The translations under genes and the position numbers were made by a program. Source: Paulinella micropora (taxonomy: Eukaryota; Cercozoa; Imbricatea; Euglyphida). From it: a stretch of 64,000 bases of DNA. Positions 11,681 to 23,460 of the stretch are shown here, piece by piece. The stretch lies in the NCBI GenBank assembly GCA_009731375.1, contig BJOX01000365.1, forward strand, positions 477,574-541,573, written 5' to 3'. How positions within the stretch are numbered: the first letter of the stretch is position 1; every line of letters begins with the position of its first letter. The notes under the pieces are model-generated. The model was not told where the DNA came from and searched no databases. It was given only the letters and a program-made list of their open reading frames with translations.

Positions 11681-12381
11681 CACTGAATGACTTTTAATGA
11701 TTGAAGAATGGTATTGTAAGAACGCTTGCTTTTCGACGTACTAGACTGACTCAGAGCTGAAAAGGAAACTTAAGTTGTGATTTAGTTCAAGTTCAGTTCG
11801 CCGAACTCAGGCTTCTATCATCCAGACTGAGCACGGACTTTAACGGCGGCTCGGACCGGCCAAAACCATTACCGTTGACTTCAAGTTCACTGTGACTCTT
11901 TTTGACCGGCCCCTTAGATTCTCCTCTGCACAACGTTCAAGTTTCGACTTCACTAACTAATTCAAGTTCCGATTTCGTTCAGAACTTCAAGTTCACTTGT
12001 GACCAGGCTTCAAATGACTTCAAACGATCAACTTGAAAATTCCGAGCCTGAGCTATGGCCGCACTGTAAGTTGCCTGAGTTTTTCCAATACTCATGATAT
12101 GACAGTCACTGAATGATCACTGCCCGGCCTTTTTCAACTTGACCGTCCTTTTTACCGTGAGACACAGTCTTAGCGGTGACGGTAAATTTCTTGCCTCTGA
12201 CAAGGATATGAACCGGCCCCCGTGAAAATGAGCCCTAATTCATGCCGGACTCATGATGACCGTAGGCTGTCACGTGACACTTGACAACGAGTGGTTCAGA
12301 GTCGTCACGTAGTACTTTACTTTATTAGAGCAGGGATGCAGTGATGGACGGGCGGCCGGATCTCACTTGACTAGTGACAGG
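11118..12381. other. Non-coding stretch with (TG)n, (CT)n, poly-T and TTCAAGTTC-like motifs
   Basis: Contains (TG)n near 11165-11190, (CT)n at 11370-11424 and a T run at 11649-11680. From 11455 to 12135 short motifs recur: TTCAAGTTC (at least five times), CAACTTGA and GACCGGCC. The recurrence resembles sub-terminal repeats of a transposon, but no family can be named. I see no gene. Confidence 0.5.
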
Positions 12382-12486
12382 GGGACGATTAGCTCTAAGC
12401 TCTGTCATCGTTCACGGGGCCGTCTTCTGTCCGTGAAGTTCACGGCTAGTCCAGTGTTCACGGTAGCGTTCACGTACCCGTGAACT
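12382..12486 (+). repeat. Left terminal inverted repeat of the large DNA transposon
   Basis: GGGACGATTAGCTCTAAGC outermost, then several GTTCACG / CGTGAAC palindromic motifs. Its partner is at 34841-34939. The CGTGAAC motifs recur internally near 17680. Confidence 0.7.
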
Positions 12487-13066
12487 ACTATGTGATATTG
12501 ATAAATTATATTAACAACTTCTAGTATAAATTAATTTACACAGGAAACAAAATATTAATAATAGTTCATATAATATTTGTATAAATAGATGAAACAAGCC
12601 GTTTCAACTTAAAAAAATTAATGAAGCTTCATCGAGCGCAGAGATACGCAAACACTGTTAATAAAATACTTGCCACTCGTAGAGTCTGAGTGGGAAGCAG
12701 AAGTGATAGAATGGAAGAGGTATTAAAGAGATACAAGGTGGAACACAAAATGAAGCGTAAAAAAGGAAGGAAGGAAGAAGAGACACTATTATTCTCAAAT
12801 CAACAGTGGCAGTGGTGTAATTGATTACAACTCAGACTAATATTACTTTTAGTGCCAGCAGATCGGACCTATAAAGGAACTCATAATTCATGATTGATTT
12901 TTTTTTGAAATCGTGATTAATATTGCATATTAATATTATGATAGTCACGGCCAACGTTTCAATGAATTTTCGTAATGAAATTGAAAAAGCCCGTGACCCA
13001 CATTTGTGGGTGGGCCAAGGCAAAGACGAGCGCCAAAATGTGGACGGATACTGACGACACTATTCT
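12487..13066. other. AT-rich leader inside left end of transposon
   Basis: AT-rich sequence between the left terminus and the transposase stop codon. Short open frames on either strand show no recognisable domain. It may hold the transposase 3' region. Confidence 0.4.
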
Positions 13067-13833
13067 TCACAGCTTCAAAGAAAAAAATCGACTTCTGATT
13101 CCTTCCAAAGTTTTCACTTCGAACGAAAGCGGAAGTTCAAGTGCTGTGGGAACGCGGTCGAGCTTGATGGGGCAAGCACGCGAGCACCTTTCCTTGATGG
13201 CTGCGATAAGTTCATCGACAGTGTGCCACGGTTTGTCTTCATTAAAAGCCACGGCATTCAACACATGATGGATAACAGCCGCATGGCCATCACATAGAGA
13301 GCTTCCGTGATAAGAGGCGAAAAAAAACCATCGTAGCCTGATAAGATTATACTTTGCTTTCAAAGTACCTATGAGTAAGAGGGGTAGCACATGAATCAAG
13401 ACTCAAGCTTGGGAAAGAAAAGGCATGCACACAAATTATACGTATGATGATACTTACTGAAAAATGCGATGGTCGATGAAATCTTGAAGTGGTTGGGCCC
13501 GCCATCCGAAAAAATGTCTACGCCTCGCAAAGTGGAGTTTGCCTTCTCCGCAACGATCTTCTGGATCCTTTCAAACGCCTTCAGGAAAGCTTCGTGGACA
13601 TACGCGAAATTATTTTTTACTTCCTCACTACCTTCGCAAACCACATTTATATACTCCCACTCCACACACTGAGCAGTCACGTTCCAGTAAAAACAAACAA
13701 ACACCAGGTCGATTGCTCTGTTCTCATTACCCATGGCAAATTTCGTAAAATCAATAATGAGCACAACCTTTCCTCCCCCGCTCTTTAGCTCTCTCCTTAG
13801 TTTAGGCAACAAAGAAGAATGTGATTTTTTCAC
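13067..13833 (-). CDS. DDE-type transposase, catalytic exons (family not assigned)
   Basis: Two minus-strand exons joined by a 79-nt intron (13457 down to 13379; donor GTAAGT, acceptor ATAG). Splicing makes the frame continuous across it. Exon 1 (13833-13458, truncated upstream by an N gap) holds 'VLIIDFTKF' with a candidate first catalytic Asp and 'FSDGGPNHFK' with the second. Exon 2 (13378-13067) holds 'RWFFFASYHGSSLCDGH', a HG...CDG signature known from several eukaryotic transposase families just before the catalytic Glu, then a helical region ending at 13067. It sits next to the left inverted terminus and points towards it. I cannot place it in a named superfamily. The D..D..HG..CD pattern is seen; the role as cut-and-paste transposase is inferred. 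Confidence 0.6.
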
Positions 13834-13834
13834 C

Positions 13835-13844
13835 NNNNNNNNNN
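13835..13844. other. 10-N gap flanked by duplicated sequence
   Basis: AAAGAATGTGATTTTTTCAC occurs on both sides of the Ns, so the gap joins two contig ends that overlap; about 20 bp are counted twice here. Other 10-N gaps lie at 8222, 14054, 32906, 33323, 40898 and 45025. Confidence 0.85.
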
Positions 13845-13860
13845 AAAGAATGTGATTTTT

Positions 13861-14418
13861 TCACATCGTAAGTGCAAACTGGTCGACCCTCTTGGCTAAT
13901 TTCTTAAGTTCCTTTGCTTCTGGCTCAGACAAATTTGGTTTCTTTTGAAGCTTTGAAAAAGAAGCTAGGACCTTATCCGCTTCTCTGCAATGCGGGCACC
14001 TGGGCCAATATGACGCGCCATGAGCAACGCACCAAAATTGTTTGTCGATTGCANNNNNNNNNNAACCCAACATCGAAGGTACCTGCCCAGAGCGTGAATG
14101 AATCTTCAACGCCTGCGCAAAGCGAAGGTAAGCAACTTGGCTCGGCAATATATATACATAGTGATTCTGCCTGCTTTCGTCAGATACAATGCTGCTAACA
14201 CCCGAACTGGGCAGAGAGAAGGAACTGGCTGCTTTTTCCAAGATGTTCACGGTTGGTCTCTTGGAGACTAGCTCCTTCAATGCATGCACCAATTGCACTG
14301 GTGTCTGCTCTTTGCGAGCCTCCGCACATGCAGGAACTCTTTCCAGACTACCCAAGCGTTTGACTAATAATCTTAGGATATACCATGCCATTCGATACAC
14401 AAAGGAAATTTTTGACAC
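13861..14418 (-). CDS. Transposase upstream exon(s), interrupted by N gap
   Basis: This minus-strand frame is interrupted by ten Ns at 14054-14063. The downstream part contains 'WPRCPHCREADKVL' (a CxxC pair) followed by charged helices, just upstream of the catalytic exon, as expected for the N-terminal side of the same protein. The upstream part (VPACAEARKEQTPVQLVHAL..., then SIVSDESRQNHYVYILPSQVAYLRFAQALKIH) continues the frame. It ends at a TGA next to the gap at 13835; the phase differs from the next exon, so either an intron or an assembly error lies there. The stretch 14430-14730 has stops in all minus frames and may be intron or decay. Confidence 0.45.
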   Translation of the reverse strand: MSKISFVYRMAWYILRLLVKRLGSLERVPACAEARKEQTPVQLVHALKELVSKRPTVNILEKAASSFSLPSSGVSSIVSDESRQNHYVYILPSQVAYLRFAQALKIHSRSGQVPSMLGXXXXAIDKQFWCVAHGASYWPRCPHCREADKVLASFSKLQKKPNLSEPEAKELKKLAKRVDQFALTM

Positions 14419-14731
14419 TTCAAGGGTAATGGTTACTCTTTGGCTAACAAAACGTCCGCCAGTTCCTTATCGCAAGAAGTGGTATGACAATTTCAGCCTT
14501 GGTGTATTGCAGTGTCTTTTCGGTCGCGGGCATACGCTGCCACAACTTCATCGTCATGCCCTGTCAGTAGTCAGGGAGGCAAAGTCTATCCGTCCACCAG
14601 GGCCTGACGAGTTCCTTCATGCAATCGATGCGAGCCCGGCTTGCAATGGGCTGTATCGTCAGTCATGATAACACCACACCTGAAAAAAGTTCAGATAAAA
14701 TTGATCAAGGCTTCGCAGTCTGAGAAAAAAA

Positions 14732-15520
14732 CTTACTTTGAGCACTCCGTTTCAGAGTCTTTTGCTTCTTCCTTTGTGCCTGCCGTTCATCTGTTGTTTC
14801 TCCATCCACACTCTCTGCGTACTTGAACTTATCGTGAGTAAGCATGTTGTAGTCGTGAGCCTGCTTAAGTTCCTGCTGCCCGCGTTTATGATTGCGTTTA
14901 GATTGAGTAAAGTGAGTTGGAACCGCAGCAGAAGGAGTCGAGTCTAGAATTGAAAGCGCAGAGCGATTATACAACTGTCTGTCAATCTCAGGAAGAGCAT
15001 CGTTAGCATATGACAGCTTAAAGTCAACCCATGTCCAGAATCTAGATTTTCTCAAGCGAAAAGACTCGCCAGAAAGAATCGTAACTCCGGAAGGAGGTGG
15101 GCAGTGTAGGCGTAAGAAATTCAAAAAACCGAAATATTCGTACGAGGTGTGGGAGCGCGAGAGCGAGAGCGGTGCAGATGTTCTGCACAACTTCTCCAAG
15201 TGTTCATATTTTTTCCCACGAGCAAGTCGAACCTCTGACTGAGACACGTTGGCAAAGGAAGCAAGAAAGTCAGTAGAAATATGCTTGTGTCCAGACATAG
15301 CAAGAGCCAGAAGTGGCGCTCGCATGCTTGAGCCATGAGGAGGCAAACTAAGTAGAACATCTCTGAAGTTCAGAGCAACATTTACCAAAGCCTCCAAATC
15401 CAACTTAGGATCCTCATCCAGCTCAAGGCGATGCGGGCAGGAACAGTAATGTTTCGTGATACTACGGGAATCTAAAAAGAAAGAAAAACAAAATTTAACA
15501 GAAAAATCACACACAGACAT
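14732..15520 (-). CDS. Transposase-associated N-terminal exon, unknown domain
   Basis: A minus-strand frame of about 255 residues. It contains 'CSCPHRLELDE' with clustered Cys/His near the N-terminus and 'FWTWVDFKLSYANDALPEIDRQ' in the middle, and its C-terminus is basic (ERQAQRKKQKTLKRS) like a nuclear localisation or DNA-binding tail. A good splice donor (AAA|GTAAGT) follows the basic region near 14732, and a matching acceptor (TTTTTTCAG) is visible near 14683. It probably encodes the N-terminal part of the transposase that continues at 14418-13067, but the path through 14430-14683 is not open. The start is the first ATG of the frame (15520), just inside an AT-rich region. Confidence 0.45.
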
Positions 15521-15529
15521 GTATATATA

Positions 15530-16965
<1,436 letters not shown>

Positions 16966-18308
16966 TGGTACCAGCTACTACTAACGGTATTCGCGAGTGC
17001 ACAATATCATAGTGTCTGTGTGCAAGGTATGTGTTTGATATGTATGATGTATAGCAACAACAAAAACAAAAACAACAAGAACAAAAAGTGTGAAAATAAT
17101 AAGTAAAAATGAAAAGGAACACAATCTGAAACGAAGCGAATGTAAAAAACAGACAATACGAAGAACAAGGAAAGATAGAAATGTGAATTTGCCTGCTGTG
17201 AAATGTTAACAGAGTTGGATCCATCAGAAAGTTGTTTCTCGCTTGTCACACAGCCCTCTAGCTTCGAAGTTGCCACAAGGACTGCTTCTTTGGGGTCCGC
17301 AAGGAAGGCATAACCTTCTACTAAGCCTTTGACCTATCATGAGGATTCAGTCTGGGTGTGCGAGCAAGAAGGAAATGAGATGAGAAAGCTTCCGTGAGCA
17401 TTGAAGTGGAGCTGCAGTGATGATAATCATTGCATCATCGCGATATCGATCGAGACTGAGCATCAACAAAGACGGTGGCAAGTACAAATGCCTTCTTAGC
17501 TTTCACATTCAGACAGATCTGACCCTTGCCGTTCGTTCAAGCTGAGCCTTGATTTCGAGTATGCTTGAATCGTCCATTCCGCTTCATCGTTTGTCGGAAA
17601 GACCTTTGACATTTGGTGTGGTCTCATATTTTGCTGTGAAAAATTTGATGGTCGTCGTTTCTAACGGTCCGTTCACACCGTTCACGTACCGTTCACGTAC
17701 CGTTCACGTACCCGTGCACAATGTTATCAATTACCGTGAAATCTGTTGACAATTATCTCGAGTCCCACTCAAAATATGGAGCCAACCCAAACTCAAAATA
17801 TGAAGCCTATTCTCACCCCCCCTGATGGTCACAGCTTCAAAACACAATTAAGAACATTTTCTTCTATTATGTTTTATACATAATAGAATGTAGATACTGG
17901 TCATGAGGGAGGAAAGAACGCAAATTCGAGCGCGAACAAGCCTAAGGTAGGAGACGAGGTACCCGCTCACAGCCGGACGAGGTGCAGAAGTCAATTGACG
18001 ATGTGTCTAAAACAACTGTTTTTCCACGCTTTTTTTCAGGGGAAAACGAATACAGTAATGCATTCGTTTTCTTTGGTCTAATTCTTATGCATTTAGTGTT
18101 ACAGGTGTTTGGGGTGAAGGATTTATCCTTCCACATCGATGATGATGAGCACAAGACACGCACTCCACACAGCGTGTTGGTCACCAACATGACGCGCCAT
18201 GGCTGGGTAGGTGAATCATTGAGTAAAAGTTGTATTGTACTTAAAATTGTTTAAAATATTGCTTGTTTACTAGTCTAAGCCGTTACAGCCGTTCACAGAG
18301 CCTGTGTC
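16966..18308. other. Intergenic/leader stretch of the large transposon with TTCACGTACCG repeats
   Basis: Unique DNA without a convincing gene. At 17660-17715 CCGTTCACGTA is repeated four times in tandem; the same word occurs in the terminal inverted repeats, as expected for sub-terminal transposase-binding sites. The frame at 17982-18254 has good splice acceptors but I could not link it to the downstream ATG. Confidence 0.45.
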
Positions 18309-18455
18309 ATGTCTGGTGTTCAAAGGAGCAAAACAAGTTTCTGCAGGTACGTCTACGTTCGAGACTTATCATCACTAATAAATTGTTGCTGATAGGCTGG
18401 ATCGTGGCGATCATCTGGTACCATGCAAATTGAACCGACAGCTTGGAATCTACAT

Positions 18456-18702
18456 TGTTACAATCCCCGAAGATAGCTCAATAAAAAGTCAGTAATACAA
18501 CCAGACACAAATCCCCAAAAGAGAATGATGTCTCGTTATATTAGCTCAGTGAAGCAGAAAAGAAAACGGCAACAGACCAAGGTTAAAATGGCATTAGGTC
18601 AAATCAGGCCAAACGATATTGAAAATAATGGGAAAAAACTAGGTGCACCTGACACCAGAAAAAGAGTACTTTTTACCGGCTATCCGGGGGGTGATGCCTA
18701 CA
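18456..18702 (-). repeat. 3' LTR of gypsy element
   Basis: 247 bp. Differs from the 5' LTR by a few substitutions and by a 54-bp internal segment (18628-18681) that is in reverse-complement orientation relative to the other LTR. Confidence 0.9.
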
Positions 18703-18720
18703 GTACACCTTCCCGTTTTC
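18703..18720 (-). other. Polypurine-like tract
   Basis: Just upstream of the 3' LTR the minus strand reads GAAAACGGGAAGGTGTAC, purine-rich and correctly placed to prime plus-strand synthesis. Confidence 0.5.
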
Positions 18721-19497
18721 ATGACGGAAATATGCAATATTTTCATCATATAATTGCTGATTTCTTTTCTGCACAAACGCTACGGGGTGTCGCAACTAAG
18801 TGCATTAACCCACTGATAGACGGTGCAGTGGATATATAAAACGCATACGCCAGACACGAGTCAACTATAAATCTCCAGCCTCGTTTTTGTAAATAAAAAC
18901 TCCTCCTTCCACACTTGTTGTCCCCCCCGTAACTTAATTCTGAGGCAGTATGTCAAGAACAAATAGTATTACTATTGCAATAAAAGCAGCGTTATAATTT
19001 TTCTCCTTCTCCAAAAACACTTCCGATCAGTAAATACATTGTCTTTTAATAACATACCCTTGTATTCAATCGGTTACCTTAATATAGTACTAGGGGGCCA
19101 GACCTAATAACTATATCCAAAGCCGGGGTGAGTGAGCCCGACCATGCGATATGCCGACACAAGTAGAGACGGACCGTGCTGGTATGACGATATTAAGTAT
19201 ATCCAAAGAAAAAAATTTAATATGTCTACTATGAGAACATTTTTTGAGAACATCACCCTGGATACTTGAAGCAGGGTCGTACCAGGAACACCATCGCTAA
19301 ACTCACAAGCGATCCCCTTATACGGTGTCGTATCCATTTGCCGATTGACCCTCGCACTCATATGTTGCGATAAAAATGCTAAGTAACAACAATGGTATAA
19401 AAAAATTTTAATAAGACATGATCTGACATGGGCACTATGAGATTAATCCACATGCAGCTTTCAATGTCCGACGCGTGATAAAAGAAAAAAATGTCAC
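18703..19497. other. 3' non-coding region of gypsy element
   Basis: About 0.8 kb between the pol stop codon and the 3' LTR. No ORF with a recognisable domain. Confidence 0.6.
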
Positions 19498-22400
19498 TTA
19501 CTGCCTTCGTCGCCTTGCGCGAACCCCTTTGCCAGGTGGCGGGCCGCCAACAAAAGTCAAGTCAAACTTCGACTCCTCCAGAATGTCCCATATTTTGTTA
19601 GGGATGGCGCCCAAAGATAAGTCAAAAGGAATGTCAAGCACTCCTCTAGGCAGTGACTGAATAGTCCACGCAGTGTGGTCTTTGTCTCGAAGGGTAATAG
19701 TATCATCCCATGTCTCGAGATTTTTCGCGTCTTTGTACACCGGTAAATATTGTCTAGCTTTTGGATCCTCAACAGGGTCCATGCTTCTCCAAAAATGGAG
19801 TACCGGTTGTATCGTTTTTGCTGCTAAGGATCTCTTCGATGTCCGTGCTGCCCGTGTAGTCTGCGGGACCGCCACAGCTCGCATGAGATAAAGATCTGAG
19901 AGAGTGTCATCGGCAACATGAGATTCTGCCGGTCTCAACAGATAAAAAGCGTCTCGGACCCACTTGATGGCCGCAATCGCCTCTCCTTCCTTCCATCGCA
20001 CATGTCGAATGTCCACATTACCCGCGTTCGGGTTAGTGTCCTTCTCCCCTCCTCCTCCATGGACATCCGTCGCTCGCGTCGACCTTGCCACCTTCCTCGG
20101 TTGGTCGAAGATGAGATCGTTTTGCGCTCTCCTCCTCTGCGCCTCCGTGAACTTCTCCTTCGTACCGCCGCGGACTATGGGGGCTTTAGACTGAGTCCCC
20201 GCCGCGCTTTTGCGGTTTGAGTCTTCCTTACTCTCCTTCTCGGTCTCCTCCTTCTCCGTGACAGGTGCCCGATAGGCATTCTCCTCCTCTAAGGTATCCT
20301 CCTTCTGTATAGGCGGTACCTCTTTGAAGTCCTCCTTCATCCGTTTCAACGCCTCCTCAACGGATTCATCCTCAAGTAAGAAGGGGTCATATTTGATCAG
20401 CCTTCGAACATTCACAATCTGTACATTCCCTCTACCCCTGATTTTATAGTTCAGAGGTCCCATCTGTTCCATGATCTGGTATGGTCCTTTCCAGTGGGTA
20501 AACAGCTTAGAGCTAACCCCCTTAGGGACTTGAGGATGGTACAAGAGTACAATATCCCCAACCTGGAAACGGACTTGATCTAAGTGCGCTTGTCGCACTC
20601 CTTGTGCGTCAGTCTTTCTGCGCTCCGCCTCCCTGTGCGCCGCAACTATTTGTTCCGCCTCCATCTTCGCTCTTAGTCTCATCCCGAACAACTCATCCTC
20701 ATCTGCCCAAGTGTCTTTTGGATGCAGAAGTGAGGTTGGGATATTAGGCTCTCGGCCGTAAACCAATTGATATGGCGAGACTGAGCTCCTGGCTCCTCCT
20801 AATGCCGATGAGGGTAGACAGTTCATTGCAAAGGCAAATGAAGGTGCTGCCTCCACCCAGGCTCTCTGATTCTCCTTCTTCATACAGTACATCTTAAGCG
20901 AGGCTTTGAGAGGTCTATGTACCCGCTCGATCTTGCCATTCGCTCTCGGGTTATAGGCAGTAACATATTGCCATTTCATCCCGTAGTACTTAGATAGTCT
21001 GTCGATGACTTCATTATTAAAGTCAGAACCTCGATCAGAACATATCTTTCTAGGCACTCCGATCTGCGAGACGATCCTATCGATCAGAGCCTCCGCAGTT
21101 GTCTTGCCTGTAGCGTCCTTAACAGGAACAACCCAGACATAATTGGTGGCTCGATCTATTGCGGTAAGAAGGTATCTGTACCCTTCTGCCGATTCGGGGA
21201 AAGGTCCCACATGATCGATGTGTAAAAATTCAAACATCCCGGCGTGTAACGGGAATGTACCGATCAGGCCAAAGTTCGCCTTCAGCGGTGTCTTTGTGGT
21301 TTTGCATGGGATGCATGCGTCCACTTCCCTGTCTATCTCCTCCTTCATCCCTTTCCACCAAAATCGCCTCGCTATGAACCAATGAGTTCTTTGTCGACCC
21401 GGATGTGCCAGTAAGGGGCAGTTATGGGCTGCGACATATATAAAGCGCCTCAACTTCTCTGGTACCCAGAGAGTCCATTTGTCAGGCTGTGATGCAAATT
21501 TGCCATGCTGGCCCTTGTACCACAATAGCCCATCTCTCCACGCCATCTCCTTCATCTGATCTTTGATCTGTGGAGTCTTTTTAAGCTCATTAGGGTTCTT
21601 GTATAACGTTATGAGCTCCTTGAACTCCGGATCCGTCGCCTGTTGCTGCCTCCACGCGGTAGGCGAGGCGATATGAATAGTACCGTCCTCCAACCTTACT
21701 CCTACCCTTTCCGGGTCTTCATCAAGCTCGCTTCGATTTTCCTGTGGAGGTTCAGTACAGACCTCAGTCGTCTCCTCCTCTTCTTTTATATTCGCCTTCG
21801 CGTTCTCGTATGCCTCATAAGACCACTCAGCGTCTTCGAGAACATGCGCCTCACAGCATATGCCATGCTCCGGGCCTTGAGGACTATATCGTAGACCCGT
21901 GCGGTCATAACGAACGCCTCTTGCCATCTGCATCGCCTCTATGTGGCTCACCTCGTATACCTTGTCCGTGGACAGGTCCATCATCTCCACTGATGATACG
22001 AGAGCCGACACCTCCGACTGAAACTCTAGCCTGGAAAGGCTATCAGCGACTACGTTTCGCTTTCCCGGTAAGTAGACCATCGTGAAATTGAAACATGACA
22101 AGAAAGCTTGCCACCGCGCCAAACGGCCGGTTTGTTCATGATTCATCAACCAAAGAAGGTTGTGATGATCGGTCCTAACCGTGAATAGAGGTCCTCCCCA
22201 CAAGTATTCTCTGAGCCTCTTGAGAGCCCATACTACTGCCAACGCCTCCCTCTGTCGCGTGCAGTAATTTCGCTCCGCCGCACACAGCTTTCTACTAATA
22301 GACATGATCCGGCGCAACTTTTTCTCCTCATCTTCCTGTTGCAGCACCGCGCCAATCGCAAACTTAGATGCATCCGTGTCGACTACGAACGGTTTCGTAA

Positions 22401-23457
22401 AGTCGGGCATCATAAGTACTAATCCGCCGTCCTTGGGATCTTTATAAATGATATCTTTGAGCGTATTAAACGCCTGCGAAGCCTCCTCATCCCACTTCTC
22501 AAAGTCTCCAAAATCAATCATCTTCTCCAGCTTAGCCCGAGTTGCACCCCAATCGGGTATGAACTGGCTGTAGTACTGTGCCATCGCAAGAAAAGAGTGT
22601 AACTCCGTGCGATTCTTTGGCAACTGTCTACTCATGATCTCCTCCCTCTTTTCGCGCGATATCGAGACCCTATTATGAGAAATCTCGTAACCCAAATACG
22701 TCACACTTGTCCTGGCAAGCTGACATTTCTTTAGGTTGCATTTCAGGCCAAAAGCTCCGATGCGCCTGAAGACATCTGACAAGTGATCGATATGCTCTTC
22801 CATTGTGTTAGAGTATACGATGATGTCATCGATGTAACAAAATGCATATTCTCCCGCCTTCTGTCCTCTCCTTCTCATAAAACCATCCTCCGACTGGTCG
22901 TCATATTGACCGCTCAACATCTTCTGCATCGCCTTCTGAAAGAGCCCCGGGGCCTGTTTGAGTCCCATTGGAAGCACCTTCCACTGGTATATTTCCATAC
23001 CCACAACGAATGCAGTCAGCCATCTGGATTTCTCGTCCAGTGGTATCTGCCAGAAGCCGTTCTTAAGGTCAATGACCGAATAGAATTTAGCATTCCGCAG
23101 CACCCTTCTGCCTTCTTCTAAGGTCGGCAGAGGATTTCTCTCTTCCTCTAGCACCTTATTCACACGGGCATAATTGATCGTCAAGCGCCATTCTCCTCCT
23201 GGCTTAGGGACGATTTTCGGTTGAGAGACAATTGGAGATGTAGATCTCTCAATAAAGTCCTCATCGAGCAACTGTCTCACATTCTCCTCCGCTATTTTTG
23301 CCTCATGTATGCTCAAATTTGCCCTCCGTGGTGCCGGAGATGGCTCCGCACCCGGTATCTTGTAAATGACAGCAGTGAAGTCATCCGACTTTACACCACC
23401 ACGCCTCCATCTTAGCTTTGAGAAACGCCTTCTCTCTCTCCGAACCCACTCCTTATT
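19498..23457 (-). CDS. pol: Gypsy Pol: reverse transcriptase, RNase H, integrase
   Basis: About 1320 residues, read from the codon after the TAG that ends the protease frame (23458-23460); the same frame continues upstream, so no internal start is needed. In order: the pre-RT phrase 'SDDFTAVIYKIPGAE'; RT with 'RLTINYARVNKV', 'LPMGLKQAPGLFQ' and the catalytic Y-I-D-D ('FCYIDDIIVYS'); RNase H with 'VVDTDASKFAIGAVL', 'REALAVVWAL' and 'RTDHHNL'; integrase with an H2C2 zinc finger (HPGRQRTH...CIPC), then D,D,E (HIDHVGPF, CSDRGSDFN, NPRANGKIERVHR); a GPY-like module ('HWKGPYQI'). The extra C-terminal region of about 300 residues has no recognised domain; it contains 'VRWKEGEAIAAIKWVRDAFY' and ends in a basic tail. 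No frameshift is seen inside, so the enzyme region looks intact. Confidence 0.93.
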   Translation of the reverse strand, partial: NKEWVRRERRRFSKLRWRRGGVKSDDFTAVIYKIPGAEPSPAPRRANLSIHEAKIAEENVRQLLDEDFIERSTSPIVSQPKIVPKPGGEWRLTINYARVNKVLEEERNPLPTLEEGRRVLRNAKFYSVIDLKNGFWQIPLDEKSRWLTAFVVGMEIYQWKVLPMGLKQAPGLFQKAMQKMLSGQYDDQSEDGFMRRRGQKAGEYAFCYIDDIIVYSNTMEEHIDHLSDVFRRIGAFGLKCNLKKCQLARTSVTYLGYEISHNRVSISREKREEIMSRQLPKNRTELHSFLAMAQYYSQFIPDWGATRAKLEKMIDFGDFEKWDEEASQAFNTLKDIIYKDPKDGGLVLMMPDFTKPFVVDTDASKFAIGAVLQQEDEEKKLRRIMSISRKLCAAERNYCTRQREALAVVWALKRLREYLWGGPLFTVRTDHHNLLWLMNHEQTGRLARWQAFLSCFNFTMVYLPGKRNVVADSLSRLEFQSEVSALVSSVEMMDLSTDKVYEVSHIEAMQMARGVRYDRTGLRYSPQGPEHGICCEAHVLEDAEWSYEAYENAKANIKEEEETTEVCTEPPQENRSELDEDPERVGVRLEDGTIHIASPTAWRQQQATDPEFKELITLYKNPNELKKTPQIKDQMKEMAWRDGLLWYKGQHGKFASQPDKWTLWVPEKLRRFIYVAAHNCPLLAHPGRQRTHWFIARRFWWKGMKEEIDREVDACIPCKTTKTPLKANFGLIGTFPLHAGMFEFLHIDHVGPFPESAEGYRYLLTAIDRATNYVWVVPVKDATGKTTAEALIDRIVSQIGVPRKICSDRGSDFNNEVIDRLSKYYGMKWQYVTAYNPRANGKIERVHRPLKASLKMYCMKKENQRAWVEAAPSFAFAMNCLPSSALGGARSSVSPYQLVYGREPNIPTSLLHPKDTWADEDELFGMRLRAKMEAEQIVAAHREAERRKTDAQGVRQAHLDQVRFQVGDIVLLYHPQVPKGVSSKLFTHWKGPYQIMEQMGPLNYKIRGRGNVQIVNVRRLIKYDPFLLEDESVEEALKRMKEDFKEVPPIQKEDTLEEENAYRAPVTEKEETEKESKEDSNRKSAAGTQSKAPIVRGGTKEKFTEAQRRRAQNDLIFDQPRKVARSTRATDVHGGGGEKDTNPNAGNVDIRHVRWKEGEAIAAIKWVRDAFYLLRPAESHVADDTLSDLYLMRAVAVPQTTRAARTSKRSLAAKTIQPVLHFWRSMDPVEDPKARQYLPVYKDAKNLETWDDTITLRDKDHTAWTIQSLPRGVLDIPFDLSLGAIPNKIWDILEESKFDLTFVGGPPPGKGVRARRRRQ

Positions 23458-23460
23458 CTA
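23458..23460 (-). promoter_or_regulatory. In-frame TAG between protease region and pol (possible readthrough)
   Basis: The protease ORF ends TTT TAG AAT; the next 47 codons are open in the same frame and lead into the RT N-terminal extension. Gag-Pol readthrough of a TAG is established in gammaretroviruses; here it is inferred. Confidence 0.55.

Noticed and set aside
14189-14668. 159-residue plus-strand ORF
   Set aside because: Overlaps the minus-strand transposase frame antisense; no domain or splice support.
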